Below, piece by piece: positions 26,122-35,680 of a stretch of 64,000 nt of DNA. The stretch spans positions 1-64,000 of the forward strand of contig SLQW01000009.1 in the NCBI GenBank assembly GCA_007131295.1. The letters run 5' to 3'. The position numbers were made by a program, and so were the translations under genes. The notes under the pieces were generated by a model. It had not been told where the DNA came from. It searched no databases and saw nothing but the letters and a program-made list of their open reading frames with translations. Source of the DNA: Pseudomonadales bacterium (GTDB lineage Bacteria > Pseudomonadota > Gammaproteobacteria > Pseudomonadales > Azotimanducaceae). Each line of letters begins with the position of its first letter. Within the stretch, counting starts at the first letter, position 1.

Positions 26122-27539
26122 GCTTGGGTGGTGGCGGCAAGAGCGGCAAGCGGTCAACGAAGAAAGCTGCGGCGCCTCGCAAGGACAATGTGAACGCTGT
26201 ATCGAATCTGCTTCAACCCACTGGCATCACGGTGGCTGAGTACGGTCGCCGGCGGCGGCGCCTGATGGACGGTCTGGATAACGACGCGGTGGCGTTGGTC
26301 CCCGGTGCACAAATCCGCTTGCGCAATGGCGATACGGCATACCCGTTCCGGCAGGATTCGAACTTCATCTATCTGACGGGCTTCAGCGAACCTCAGGCCC
26401 TGCTCGTGCTGCTGCCGGAACGCAGTCAGGGCGAGAGCATCCTGTTCTGTCGCGAACGGGAGCCCCGCGCGGAACGCTACGACGGTGAGCGGCTCGGCCC
26501 GGAACGGGCAGCCTCGGCGCTGAATCTCGACGACGCGTTTCCCTGGGAAGACATGGACGAAATCCTGCCTGGCCTGATCGAGGGCCGCCGCAGGATTTAC
26601 TTTCCGCTCGGCAGTGACGCGGATTTCGATCGCCGGGTGCTGGGCTGGGTCCACAGCCTGCGTACCCGGATCGGCGCTGATGCTCTGCCTCAGTGCGAGT
26701 TCGTCGACATCGGCCATCTGCTGCACGATCTGCGCCTGGTGAAGAGTCCGGCGGAGTTGCGGCTCATGCGGCAGGCGGCGTCCATTTCCGCAGCCGCTCA
26801 TTGCCAAGCTATGCAAGCTTGTCGGCCCGGTCTCACCGAGGCCGACCTCGAGGCGGAGCTGCTTTACAGCTTCCGCCGTGGTGGAGCCCGCGAGGCAGCC
26901 TACGAAAGCATCGTCGCGGCAGGCGAGAATGCCTGCACGCTGCACTATGTCCGCAACAGCGATCCGCTGCGGACCGGTGATCTGGTGCTGATCGATGCCG
27001 GTTGCGAGTACCTGGGTTACGCCGCCGACATTACCCGCACGTTCCCTGCTTCCGGCAAGTTCACCGACTTGCAGCGGGACCTCTACGAGTTGGTGCTCGC
27101 GGCGCAGCATGCAGCCATCGACTCGGCCCGCCCTGGCCGCCACTTCAATGCTCCGCACGAGGCGGCGGCGCGCATACTCACCGAGGGCCTGAAGGATCTC
27201 AAGCTGCTCGAGGGTGACCTTGATGAGCTGGTCGCAACGGAGGCCGCGCGCCGCTTCTGCATGCACAAGACTTCGCATTGGCTTGGCCTCGATGTCCACG
27301 ACGTGGGTGACTATCGGGTTGGTGAGGCCTGGCGCGAACTGGAGCCCGGCATGGTGCTGACAGTGGAACCCGGCCTGTATTTCCCGCCCGAACTGGCCGA
27401 TGTTCCCGATGCCTTCAAGGGCATCGGCATTCGGATCGAGGACGACGTCGTCGTCACCCGGGGCGAGCCGGAAGTGCTCACGGGGGGCGTGCCGAAGTCG
27501 GTGCATGCCATCGAGGCCCTCATGGCCGAAGCACGGTGA
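26118..27539 (+). CDS. pepP: Xaa-Pro aminopeptidase P
   Basis: A pita-bread dinuclear metallopeptidase that removes N-terminal residues before proline. The N-terminal domain (RQDSNFIYLTGF) is followed by the catalytic domain with metal ligands in LIDAGCEYLGYAADITRTFP (two Asp), HKTSHWLGLDVHDVGDY (His), VEPGLYF (Glu) and GIRIEDD (Glu). GTG 26118 overlaps the ygfB stop and gives 473 residues; GTG 26190, with AAGGA four bases upstream, gives 449, closer to E. coli PepP (441). The second start may be the real one. It is translationally linked to ubiH downstream. Confidence 0.93.
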   Translation: MSLGGGGKSGKRSTKKAAAPRKDNVNAVSNLLQPTGITVAEYGRRRRRLMDGLDNDAVALVPGAQIRLRNGDTAYPFRQDSNFIYLTGFSEPQALLVLLPERSQGESILFCREREPRAERYDGERLGPERAASALNLDDAFPWEDMDEILPGLIEGRRRIYFPLGSDADFDRRVLGWVHSLRTRIGADALPQCEFVDIGHLLHDLRLVKSPAELRLMRQAASISAAAHCQAMQACRPGLTEADLEAELLYSFRRGGAREAAYESIVAAGENACTLHYVRNSDPLRTGDLVLIDAGCEYLGYAADITRTFPASGKFTDLQRDLYELVLAAQHAAIDSARPGRHFNAPHEAAARILTEGLKDLKLLEGDLDELVATEAARRFCMHKTSHWLGLDVHDVGDYRVGEAWRELEPGMVLTVEPGLYFPPELADVPDAFKGIGIRIEDDVVVTRGEPEVLTGGVPKSVHAIEALMAEAR

Positions 27540-28738
27540 GCGAACGCAGCGCCATCGTTGTCGTGGGTGCGGGCGTCGTCGGCGCCGTGACCGCGCTCCT
27601 GCTGCAGCGCTCGGGTGCGGAAGTCCTGGTTCTCGAGCGGCAGCCACCTGCGGGCGAAGCGGCCACCGCCGGCAGGCTCGGAGAGGATCTGCGTACCTGG
27701 GCGCTCTCTCCTGGTTCGCTCGCTGTGCTCGACGAGCTCGGAGCCTGGGACGCGGTCTGTCGCGAACAGTCCTGCGCCTACGGTGCCATGGAAGTCTGGG
27801 ATGGCGACGGCACCGGGCGGATTCGCTTTACGGCGGAGGAAGCGGGTGAGCTGGAGCTTGGGCGCATCGTCCCGAACCACGTGCTGGTGACGCAACTTTG
27901 GGCTGCACTGGATCGGGAGGGCGTGCGTTGTCTATCCGGGCGTAGCGTCGTCGCGCTCGATCGGGTGGCCGACCGCTCGGAACTCGTACTCGATGACGAC
28001 AGCCGAGTGTCTGCGATTCTGGTCGTCGCCGCCGACGGCGGCGACTCCAGGGTGCGGGCGCTGGCGGGCATCGAGGTGGACGAGGAAGATACCGGGCAGC
28101 GTGCGGTCGCGACGCTGGCTGCCCTTCGCGAGCCGCACGATGGCACTGCCTGGCAGCGGTTTCTCGATACCGGGCCACTTGCCTTCCTGCCTCTTCCGGA
28201 CCTGGGCGGTATGCATCGGGTCTCGGTGGTCTGGTCGCTGGACGCTGTGCAGGCGAAGCATGTCGAGGCCCTGGACGACGCTGCATTTTCGGACGCGCTC
28301 GAGCGGGCAATGGAGTGCCGTTTCGGTGGCGTCGAGGCAGTGGACCGGCGCCTCGCCTTTCCTCTGCGTCAGCGCCATGCACGCCGCTATCGAGCCTCTG
28401 GTGTCGTGCTGGTGGGCGATGCTGCGCATGTGCTGCATCCGCTTGCGGGGCAGGGCGTGAACCTCGGTATCCGTGACGCCATCGTGTTGCGCGACGAACT
28501 TCGGCCGCATCTCCGAGGCGCAGGTTGCACGCTGCTGGGCGATCCCGATCTGTTGCATCACTACGAGCGCATCCGACGCGGAGAAAATGCGATCATGTTG
28601 CGGACTATGTCAGGCCTTAAGCAGCTGTTCGGCGCGGACGACCTGGGCTTGCGCTGGTTGCGCAACCAGGGTCTGCGTTGGGTAGACGGCTTGCCGCTAG
28701 TGAAGCGCGAGTTCCTGCGTCAGGCGCTGGGCCGATGA
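27536..28738 (+). CDS. ubiH: UbiH/UbiF/VisC-family FAD monooxygenase (ubiquinone biosynthesis)
   Basis: A 400-residue flavoprotein hydroxylase. FAD-binding motifs are VVVGAGVVGAVTA at the N-terminus, the DG motif VVAADGGDSRVR, and VGDAAHVLHPLAGQGVNLGIRDA near residue 295. UbiH-family enzymes hydroxylate the benzoquinone ring of ubiquinone; position after pepP supports the UbiH assignment, although UbiF/UbiI paralogues share all motifs. GTG 27536 overlaps the pepP stop by four bases, so the two are translationally coupled. Confidence 0.87.
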   Translation: MSERSAIVVVGAGVVGAVTALLLQRSGAEVLVLERQPPAGEAATAGRLGEDLRTWALSPGSLAVLDELGAWDAVCREQSCAYGAMEVWDGDGTGRIRFTAEEAGELELGRIVPNHVLVTQLWAALDREGVRCLSGRSVVALDRVADRSELVLDDDSRVSAILVVAADGGDSRVRALAGIEVDEEDTGQRAVATLAALREPHDGTAWQRFLDTGPLAFLPLPDLGGMHRVSVVWSLDAVQAKHVEALDDAAFSDALERAMECRFGGVEAVDRRLAFPLRQRHARRYRASGVVLVGDAAHVLHPLAGQGVNLGIRDAIVLRDELRPHLRGAGCTLLGDPDLLHHYERIRRGENAIMLRTMSGLKQLFGADDLGLRWLRNQGLRWVDGLPLVKREFLRQALGR

Positions 28739-28741
28739 CGG

Positions 28742-28789
28742 GCCAACGCGGGTGCCAACGCGGGTGCCAACGCGGGTGCCAACGCGGGT
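28742..28789 (+). repeat. four perfect 12-bp tandem repeats upstream of gcvT
   Basis: Four identical copies of GCCAACGCGGGT occupy 28742-28789, in the 75-base gap between the ubiH stop and the gcvT start, ending 24 bases before the gcvT ATG. They are identical, so recent expansion is likely. They could affect spacing or an mRNA leader for the gcv operon; no protein-coding role is apparent. Confidence 0.9.
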
Positions 28790-28813
28790 GAAGTCAGATC
28801 GGGAAGCCAATTC

Positions 28814-29896
28814 ATGAGCGAACGCACGCCTCTCTATGCCGAGCACCTTGCGGACGGTGCCAGGATGGTGGACTTCCACGGCTGGGATATGCCTTTGCAC
28901 TATGGCTCCCAAGTGGAGGAGCACCACGCGGTGCGGCGAGCGGGCGGGCTGTTCGACGTTTCGCACATGACCGTGGTGGACGTGGAGGGCGACGGTGCCA
29001 CGGCTTGGCTGCGGTGGCTGCTGGCGAACGACGTGGCGCGGCTGAAAGCGCCCGGGCGGGCGCTGTACACGACTATGCTCAACGCCGAGGGCGGCATTCT
29101 CGATGACTTGATCGTGTACCGCCGTGACGGGGGCTGGCGACTCGTGGTCAACTCCGCGACCCGCAAGGACGATCTCGCCTGGATGGAAACGCAGCGGCGC
29201 AAGGATGTCATGATCCGCGAACGCCCGGAGTTGGCGATGATCGCGGTGCAGGGACCGGACGTCATGAAGCTGGCCGCTGCTTGGCTCGGCGCTGCCGCCC
29301 CGGTGGTGCAGGCGCTGAAGCCGTTCGGGTTCGTCGAGGACGGCGACCGTTTCGTGGCTCGAACGGGCTACACCGGTGAGGATGGCTTCGAGGTCATCCT
29401 CCCAGGCCCGACGGCAGCTTCGGCCTGGCGCACGCTGCGGGAGGCCGGTATTGCAGCTGCGGGACTCGGCGCGCGCGACACGCTGCGCCTCGAGGCTGGA
29501 TTGAATCTTTATGGCCAGGACATGGACCCCTCGGTTACGCCGTTGGAGTCGAATCTGGGTTGGACCTTGGCCTGGAAGCCGCAGGAACGCGACTTCATCG
29601 GCCGGGCGGCGCTGGAGCGCCAGCGCGAAGAAGGGGTGCCGCGCCGTCTGATCGGACTCACGCTCGAAACGCGAGGGGTCCTGCGCCGAGGTCACCAGGT
29701 TATGTACGATGGTAGGGCCATAGGTGAACTGACCAGTGGCGCGTTCTCGCCCACGCTCGGAGTGGGAATCGGTCTTGCGCGAATCGACGCAGGCGTCGAG
29801 GCCATCGCCGAGGCAGACGTCCTGACCGTGGACGTTCGCGGCAAGGCGCTGCCGGTGAAGGGGATGAAACCGCCCTTCGTCAGCCGCAAGGCATAG
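28814..29896 (+). CDS. gcvT: glycine cleavage system aminomethyltransferase (T protein)
   Basis: A 360-residue enzyme that transfers the methylene group from the lipoyl arm of H protein to tetrahydrofolate, releasing ammonia. Visible are the N-terminal MVDFHGWDMPLHYGS, GLFDVSHM, the folate-site regions GYTGEDGFEVILP and DTLRLEAGLNLYGQDMD, and a C-terminal barrel ending VKGMKPPFV. Length matches E. coli GcvT (364). It is the first gene of the gcvT-gcvH-gcvPA-gcvPB operon. I see no glycine riboswitch: the leader is only 75 bases and holds tandem repeats. Confidence 0.96.
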   Translation: MSERTPLYAEHLADGARMVDFHGWDMPLHYGSQVEEHHAVRRAGGLFDVSHMTVVDVEGDGATAWLRWLLANDVARLKAPGRALYTTMLNAEGGILDDLIVYRRDGGWRLVVNSATRKDDLAWMETQRRKDVMIRERPELAMIAVQGPDVMKLAAAWLGAAAPVVQALKPFGFVEDGDRFVARTGYTGEDGFEVILPGPTAASAWRTLREAGIAAAGLGARDTLRLEAGLNLYGQDMDPSVTPLESNLGWTLAWKPQERDFIGRAALERQREEGVPRRLIGLTLETRGVLRRGHQVMYDGRAIGELTSGAFSPTLGVGIGLARIDAGVEAIAEADVLTVDVRGKALPVKGMKPPFVSRKA

Positions 29897-29908
29897 CCAC
29901 CCCATTCC

Positions 29909-29925
29909 GGCGCGCCGAGCGCGCC
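29909..29925 (+). other. perfect GC hairpin between gcvT and gcvH
   Basis: GGCGCGC (29909-29915), loop CGA, GCGCGCC (29919-29925) form a perfect 7-bp stem of G-C pairs in the 51-base gcvT-gcvH gap, just upstream of the gcvH ribosome-binding site. It has no T-run, so it is more likely an mRNA-processing or stability element than a terminator. Confidence 0.5.
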
Positions 29926-29947
29926 ACGGCAAGGAGAAGCGAGGCCC

Positions 29948-30346
29948 ATGAGCAGCAACATCCCGGCGGAACTGCGCTATGCGTCCACTCACGAATGGGC
30001 GCGGCTCGAAGAGGACGGTACCGTGACCGTAGGCATCACGGACCACGCCCAGGATGCGCTCGGTGACGTGGTGTTCGTGGAGCTGCCCGAACTGGACATA
30101 GAAGTGCAGGCGGGAACAGAGGCCGGCGTGGTCGAGTCGGTGAAGGCGGCCTCGGATATCTATGCGCCGGTAAGCGGAACCATCATCGCCGTGAACAACG
30201 CGCTCGAAGATGCGCCGGAGGTGGTCAACGCCGAGCCATACGGTGATGGTTGGTTCTTCCGTCTGCGGCCTACCGACACGGCAGAGCTCGAGGAGCTGCT
30301 GGACGCTGAGGCTTATGCCGAGGTCGCGGAAAGCGAAGCCCACTGA
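29948..30346 (+). CDS. gcvH: glycine cleavage system H protein
   Basis: A 132-residue lipoyl carrier that shuttles the aminomethyl group between P, T and L proteins. The lipoylated lysine lies in [13 protein letters not shown] at residue 66. The N-terminus ([31 protein letters not shown]) and C-terminal [10 protein letters not shown] are typical. An AAGGAGA Shine-Dalgarno precedes ATG 29948. No lpd (L protein) gene is in the window, so the system presumably shares the 2-oxoacid dehydrogenase E3. Confidence 0.97.
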   Translation: MSSNIPAELRYASTHEWARLEEDGTVTVGITDHAQDALGDVVFVELPELDIEVQAGTEAGVVESVKAASDIYAPVSGTIIAVNNALEDAPEVVNAEPYGDGWFFRLRPTDTAELEELLDAEAYAEVAESEAH

Positions 30347-30377
30347 ACCGAATCGTAGGATTTTCACGGGTCCAATC

Positions 30378-30399
30378 GGGTCGCGCTCTGCCGCGACCC
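30378..30399 (+). other. hairpin between gcvH and gcvPA
   Basis: GGGTCGCG (30378-30385) and CGCGACCC (30392-30399) form a perfect 8-bp stem with a 6-base loop in the 95-base gcvH-gcvPA gap. The stem ends about 40 bases before the gcvPA start and has no T-run. It could set relative expression within the operon. Confidence 0.5.
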
Positions 30400-30441
30400 C
30401 GGTGGAGGCGCTGCCCGCAGCCGGCGTAAGGAAAGTGAACG

Positions 30442-31809
30442 ATGCCCTTCATTCCGCATACCGAGCACGACACGGCGACCATGCTCGAGGCCATCGGCGT
30501 TGCGCGTATCGAAGACCTCTTCGATGAGATCCCCCAGTCTTTGCGCGCCGGTGAGCTCGGCGCCGTACCTGAAGGCGTCAGTGAGATGGCCATGCTTGCC
30601 GACCTCGGCGCGCGCGCTGCTCTCGATGCCGATGTGACCTGCTTCGCCGGTGCCGGCGCCTACGATCATCACATTCCCGCCGCCATCTGGGACGTTGTGG
30701 GCCGCGGCGAGTTCATGACCGCTTACACGCCGTATCAGGCGGAAGCGAGTCAGGGCACGCTGCAGCTCATCTACGAATACCAGACCATGCTCGCCGGCCT
30801 GACCGCCATGGACGTGTCGAATGCGTCGGTCTACGACGGCGGATCCGGTCTCGCTGAGGCCTGCCTGATGGCGATCCGCGCCAACCGCAAGTCGAAGTCG
30901 CGCCGGATCCTGGTCGCAGACTCTCTGCATCCGCGCTATCGGCAGGCGACGGAGGCCATCGTCCGCAATCAGGACATGGCGCTGGTCGGTCTCGCCGCCG
31001 ACGCGGATGGCACCGTTGCTCCCGAGGCGCTCGCACCTTATGCGGACGAGGACTACGCCGCAGTCGTGGTCCAGCACCCGAACTTCTTCGGGCGCCTGGA
31101 GGATGTTCACGCTCTCACCGATGCCGCCCATGCGGCCGGGATGCTCGTGATCGCGGTGGTCAATCCCACCTCGCTGGCGCTGCTCGAGCCGCCGGGACGC
31201 TGGGGCAGGGAGGGCGCGGACATCGTGGTCGGCGACGGCCAACCGCTCGGCGTCCCGATGGCTTCCGGAGGCCCTTACTTCGGTTTCATCTGCTGCCGCA
31301 AGGAGCACGTCCGGCAGATGCCAGGCCGGATCGTCGGCCGCACCGTGGATCTCGACGGCCGCATTGGCTACACGCTGACGCTGCAGGCTCGCGAGCAGCA
31401 CATCCGCCGCGGCAAGGCGACGTCGAACATCTGCACGAACCAGGGCCTCCTGGTGACCGCGGGGACACTGTACATGGCGCTGATGGGTCCGGAAGGTTTG
31501 CGCCGCGTCGCCGGTCACTGCCACGCCCGCACCCGCGCTCTGGTCGAGCGGCTGACCGCCATCGAAGGTGTCGAGCGGGTCCATGCGGGACCGTTCTTCC
31601 ACGAAGCGGTGCTGCGGCTCCCGCGTCCGGCAGGTGCGATAGTCGAGGCACTCGCCTCGAAGCGCATCCTGGCGGGCGTCGCTCTGTCGGCCTTCTGGCC
31701 TGAACGTGGCGACGAATTGCTCGTGTGCGCCACGGAGAAGCGCACCGATGCGGAGATCGATGAATTTGCACGGGCACTGTCCACGACGCTCGAGGAGGTG
31801 CCGGCATGA
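30442..31809 (+). CDS. gcvPA: glycine dehydrogenase (decarboxylating), subunit 1
   Basis: A 455-residue N-terminal half of the P protein in the two-subunit form. Landmarks are [19 protein letters not shown] at the start, [25 protein letters not shown] and [10 protein letters not shown]. It has a PLP-dependent aminotransferase fold but not the PLP lysine, which is in subunit 2. AAGGA precedes ATG 30442. The split P protein distinguishes this organism from E. coli and Pseudomonas, whose GcvP is one chain. Confidence 0.96.
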   Translation: MPFIPHTEHDTATMLEAIGVARIEDLFDEIPQSLRAGELGAVPEGVSEMAMLADLGARAALDADVTCFAGAGAYDHHIPAAIWDVVGRGEFMTAYTPYQAEASQGTLQLIYEYQTMLAGLTAMDVSNASVYDGGSGLAEACLMAIRANRKSKSRRILVADSLHPRYRQATEAIVRNQDMALVGLAADADGTVAPEALAPYADEDYAAVVVQHPNFFGRLEDVHALTDAAHAAGMLVIAVVNPTSLALLEPPGRWGREGADIVVGDGQPLGVPMASGGPYFGFICCRKEHVRQMPGRIVGRTVDLDGRIGYTLTLQAREQHIRRGKATSNICTNQGLLVTAGTLYMALMGPEGLRRVAGHCHARTRALVERLTAIEGVERVHAGPFFHEAVLRLPRPAGAIVEALASKRILAGVALSAFWPERGDELLVCATEKRTDAEIDEFARALSTTLEEVPA

Positions 31810-33293
31810 CTCGCGCCGAACGCCAAGGCCGCACCCTGTTTGATCTGTCAGCGCCAGGCCGCAGCGCGCTGGCCCAGATGCTGCCGGAGCCACCGGTGGC
31901 GGACGACCTGCCCGAGGCGCTACGGCGTTCCGAGCCCGCGGCCCTGCCAGAGGTGTCGGAGCTGCAGGTAGTCCGGCACTACACGAATCTTTCGCGGCAG
32001 AACTTCTCCATCGATACCGGCTTCTATCCGCTCGGGTCCTGCACCATGAAGTACAACCCGCGCGGTGCCCACAAGGCGGCGAACCAGCCGGGCTTCCTTG
32101 GCCGTCATCCGCTGGCGCCGGCGGTGCTGTCCCAGGGCATCCTCAGCGTCTTCTATCAACTGCAGGAGATTCTGCGCTCGGTTACTGGCATGCGCGGCGT
32201 TTCGCTCACGCCCATGGCAGGAGCGCAGGGCGAGTTCGCCGGCGTGGCCATGATTCGGGCCTACCACGAGGCCCGCGGTGATAATGAACGGCAGGAGATC
32301 ATCGTTCCGGTGGCGGCGCACGGGACCAATCCAGCCACCGCAGTGATGTGCGGCTACAAGGTCCGCGAAGTTGCGGTCGACGATGACGGCGACGTCGACA
32401 TCGATAGTCTGAACGAGGCGCTCGGTCCTCAGACCGCAGGACTGATGATGACCAATCCGTCCACCTGTGGCGTGTTCGAACGGCGGATCAAGGAGATCGC
32501 CGACGCGGTGCACGAGGCCGGCGGGCTGCTCTACTACGACGGCGCGAATCTGAACGCCATCCTGGGGAAGGTGCGCCCGGGTGACATGGGCTTCGATGTC
32601 CTGCACATGAATCTGCACAAGACCTTCGCCACACCGCACGGCGGCGGTGGTCCCGGCGCAGGACCGGTAGGGGTCGGCGAGCGGCTGCTGCCCCACCTGC
32701 CTACGCCCGTGGTAGTACGCGAGGAGCGTAACGGTGAACCCTGGTATCGCTGGGTCGACGACGACGAGATGCCCGGCAGCATTGGACACTTGTCTGCTTT
32801 CATGGGCAACGCCGGCATCCTCGTTCGGGCGCTGGCGTACGCACTCATGCTCGGGCGCGACGGCATGCACCGGGTAGGCGAGTACGCCACGCTGAATGCG
32901 AACTATCTGGCCCGACGTCTGGCCGCGGAAGGCTTCGAACTGGCGTATCCGAAGCGGCGCGCCACCCACGAGTTCATCCTCACCTTCGCGCGTATGGCAA
33001 AGGAGCGTGACGTCAACGCCATGGACCTGGCCAAGCGCCTGCTCGACTACGGCCCGCACGCGCCGACCACCTACTTTCCTTTGCTGGTACCGGAGTGCTG
33101 GCTCGTGGAGCCCACCGAGACCGAATCGAAAGAGGAACTCGACGCTTTCGTCGAGGCGATGGTGGCGATCCGCAAGGAGGTAGAGCAGACGCCCGAGCTT
33201 GTGCGTACTGCGCCGTTGACGACGCCGGTGAAGCGCCTTGACGACGTGCGTGCCGCGCGCCAGCTCGATCTCGTCTGGAAGCCTGCCGTCTGA
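31806..33293 (+). CDS. gcvPB: glycine dehydrogenase (decarboxylating), subunit 2
   Basis: A 495-residue C-terminal half of the P protein, which decarboxylates glycine and loads the aminomethyl group onto GcvH. The PLP-binding Lys272 lies in [32 protein letters not shown] near residue 75 and PAHGTNPA-like [11 protein letters not shown] are typical of the subunit. The ATG overlaps the gcvPA stop by four bases, implying stoichiometric coupled translation of the heterodimer. Confidence 0.97.
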   Translation: MTRAERQGRTLFDLSAPGRSALAQMLPEPPVADDLPEALRRSEPAALPEVSELQVVRHYTNLSRQNFSIDTGFYPLGSCTMKYNPRGAHKAANQPGFLGRHPLAPAVLSQGILSVFYQLQEILRSVTGMRGVSLTPMAGAQGEFAGVAMIRAYHEARGDNERQEIIVPVAAHGTNPATAVMCGYKVREVAVDDDGDVDIDSLNEALGPQTAGLMMTNPSTCGVFERRIKEIADAVHEAGGLLYYDGANLNAILGKVRPGDMGFDVLHMNLHKTFATPHGGGGPGAGPVGVGERLLPHLPTPVVVREERNGEPWYRWVDDDEMPGSIGHLSAFMGNAGILVRALAYALMLGRDGMHRVGEYATLNANYLARRLAAEGFELAYPKRRATHEFILTFARMAKERDVNAMDLAKRLLDYGPHAPTTYFPLLVPECWLVEPTETESKEELDAFVEAMVAIRKEVEQTPELVRTAPLTTPVKRLDDVRAARQLDLVWKPAV

Positions 33294-33329
33294 GCGGCCT
33301 GGCTCGCCGGCGGCTCTGATCGGGCAGCT

Positions 33330-35081
33330 TCAGTCTGCTTCGGTCTGCTCGCTGATCCAGCTGCGCATCTTTCGCTCCAGGGCGGACAGCGGCATCGCGC
33401 CTTCGTCGAGGATGCGGTCGTGGAAGGCGCGCAGGTCGAAGTCGTCGCCGAGCGCCTCCTCGGCTTCGCGCCTGAGGGCCCGGATCAGCAGTTCGCCGCT
33501 CTTGTACGCCAGCGCCTGACCGGGCCAGGCTATGTAGCGGGACACCTCTGTGCGTACATTGTGAGGCGCAAGAGCCGAGTTTTCCCGCAGGCAGGCCTCG
33601 GCTTCCTCCCGGCTCCAGCCGTACCAGTGCAGGCCCGTGTCCACCACCAGTCTGCAAGCGCGCCACATCTCGTAGGTCAGACGACCGAAGTCCTCGTAGG
33701 GCGTGCGGTAGATGCCCATCTCCTGACCTAGATACTCGGTGTAGAGCGCCCAGCCTTCGACAAATGCGGTGATGCCCGCACGGCGCCTGAATTCGGGCAC
33801 GTTTTCAAGTTCCTGCGCAATGGCGATCTGGTGATGATGACCCGGCACCGCCTCATGCACCGTCAACGCCGGTAGTTCGTACAGCGGCCGCTGATCGAGC
33901 GCGTAGGTGTTCACCATGTAGCCGCCAGCCTCTCCGGCCTCCAGGCTTCCAGACCAGTAGCGCGCGGTGGTGTAGTTCGGTGCCATGGAATCCGGTACCG
34001 GCCTGACGCCGTAGGGCAGGCGCGGCAGGTGTCGGAAGAAGGCTGGCATGGCGTCGTCGGCCAGCTTGGCGATGCGCGACGCGTGCATGAGCAGTTCTTC
34101 GGGGGTTTCAGCGTAGAACTTCGGGTCCGTGCGCAGGTAGTCGAGAAACTCGGCGAAGCTGCCGTCGAAGCCGCTGGCCTCGATCACCGCATCCATCTCG
34201 CGGCGGATGCGCTCGACTTCGTTCAGGCCGCGCTCGTGGATGTCCTCCGGGGTGATGTCGAGGGTGGTGTGGTCGTACACCAGGGCGCGATAGTAGTCCC
34301 GGCCGTCGGGGACTTCGGAGATGCCCAGGCTCTGCCGCGGTGCCGCGAGATACTCATTCCTCAGATAGCGCTCGAGTTCGCGATACGCGGGCAATACCTT
34401 TTCGGCCAGCGCCTCGCGCGCGGCGTGCTCGAGGCGGGTACGCTCTTCGTCAGGGATGCTCGCAGGCAGCCGCGTCAGGGGAGCGAAGAGGTCGCTGTCT
34501 GCCGGTGAGCTGTCGGCAATGCTGGCGATCTGCTCGATCACCTTGCGCACGATGGGTTCGGGCTGGACGAAGTCCGTCGCCGCGCCTCGCTCGAGCCAGG
34601 CGCGGTGGCCGGCCAGAAACTCTGGAATGCCTTCGAGCCTCGAAATCCACGCCTCTGCTTCTGCAACGTTGCGCGGGCGGGTCGATGCTGCGATACGAAT
34701 CGGCGTCGAAAAGAAACCGCTGTCGTTGGTGAACGGTATACGCTGACTTTCGAAACGGCCGTGCATCAGGCGGGAATCGAGCAGGTAGTCGAGTACACCG
34801 TGGCTGACCTGCCGACCCGGGTCGAGCGTGTCCGCCGCAATCGCGTCGAGGCGAGCGCGGAAAGCGCGCACGGCCTCCAGGCGTTCGGCGACCGCATCCG
34901 GACGCCCGTCGGGCCAGCGTCCGAGTGCCGCGAGATCACCTTCGCGGCCGGCAGTGATCGGATCATGCTCGCGCTCGTGGGCGTCGAAGTCCTCGAGCAG
35001 GGCGTCGAAAGCGGCCTCGTCAGCTAGCGCGGGCAGAAGCACGGCCGCCAGCAGAGACGCGGTGACAATGGAACGCAGCAT
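33330..35081 (-). CDS. DUF885 family exported metallopeptidase-like protein
   Basis: A 583-residue protein with a Sec signal peptide (residues 1-20, SIVTASLLAAVLLPALA). The DUF885 core is recognisable: the metal-site motif HEAVPGHHHQIA in the second half, followed by GWALYTEYLGQEMG and a late YIAWPGQALAYKSGE segment. Family members resemble M3/M32-type zinc carboxypeptidases and are usually periplasmic. ATG 35081 after GGGAG begins the signal peptide; the upstream extension to 35147 is rejected. It diverges from the DUF456 gene. Confidence 0.87.
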   Translation of the reverse strand: MLRSIVTASLLAAVLLPALADEAAFDALLEDFDAHEREHDPITAGREGDLAALGRWPDGRPDAVAERLEAVRAFRARLDAIAADTLDPGRQVSHGVLDYLLDSRLMHGRFESQRIPFTNDSGFFSTPIRIAASTRPRNVAEAEAWISRLEGIPEFLAGHRAWLERGAATDFVQPEPIVRKVIEQIASIADSSPADSDLFAPLTRLPASIPDEERTRLEHAAREALAEKVLPAYRELERYLRNEYLAAPRQSLGISEVPDGRDYYRALVYDHTTLDITPEDIHERGLNEVERIRREMDAVIEASGFDGSFAEFLDYLRTDPKFYAETPEELLMHASRIAKLADDAMPAFFRHLPRLPYGVRPVPDSMAPNYTTARYWSGSLEAGEAGGYMVNTYALDQRPLYELPALTVHEAVPGHHHQIAIAQELENVPEFRRRAGITAFVEGWALYTEYLGQEMGIYRTPYEDFGRLTYEMWRACRLVVDTGLHWYGWSREEAEACLRENSALAPHNVRTEVSRYIAWPGQALAYKSGELLIRALRREAEEALGDDFDLRAFHDRILDEGAMPLSALERKMRSWISEQTEAD

Positions 35082-35189
35082 GACGATCGCTCCCCTCGGT
35101 GCAGTCGACCCGAGTCTACCCCTTCCCGCGCGGGGACAGGCGGCCATGACCGGGTGCTGTGCCGGGCGGAGCGTCCGTGAGGAGAAGGC

Positions 35190-35675
35190 GTGGAACTGGT
35201 CTGGCTGATCTACCTGCTCGCAGGCCTGCTGATCGCCATTGGGCTGGTGGGAACCGTGCTCCCCATCATCCCTGGTGTCCCACTCATGTTCCTCGGCATG
35301 TGGCTCGTGGCCTGGATCGAGGATTTCGCGCGCGTGGGTGCGGTCACGCTCTGGTTTCTGGCCCTGCTCGCCTTGCTGTCCGTAGCGGTGGATCTGCTCG
35401 CCAGTGCCCTCGGGGCGCAGCGCGTCGGCGCCAGCCGCGGCGGCCTCCTCGGCGCCATGATCGGTACGGTCCTTGGCTTGTTCTTCGGGCTACCGGGTAT
35501 TCTGTTCGGGCCATTGATCGGCGCTGTGATCGGGGAGCTCGCCTACCGCGGCGGCCTGCACGGCGCGGCCCGGGTGGGTGTCGCGACCTGGGCTGGCATC
35601 GTCGTCGGAGCCGTGTTCAAGGTGGCCATTGCCTTCATCATGCTCGGTACCTTCCTGTTCGCCCTCGTGTTCTGA
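35190..35675 (+). CDS. DUF456 small membrane protein
   Basis: A 161-residue protein with four to five hydrophobic, glycine-rich helices. The opening LVGTVLPIIPGVPLMFLGM and the central GAMIGTVLGLFFGLPGILFGPLIGAVIGE repeats are the DUF456 signature. It is an inner-membrane protein of unknown function. The start follows GAGGAGAAGG. The convergent peptidase gene ends only 5 bases after its stop. Confidence 0.87.
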   Translation: MELVWLIYLLAGLLIAIGLVGTVLPIIPGVPLMFLGMWLVAWIEDFARVGAVTLWFLALLALLSVAVDLLASALGAQRVGASRGGLLGAMIGTVLGLFFGLPGILFGPLIGAVIGELAYRGGLHGAARVGVATWAGIVVGAVFKVAIAFIMLGTFLFALVF

Positions 35676-35680
35676 GCCAC

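Noticed and set aside
28739-28813. Glycine riboswitch upstream of gcvT
   Set aside because: The gap is only 75 bases, too short for even one aptamer with expression platform, and is filled mostly by 12-bp repeats.
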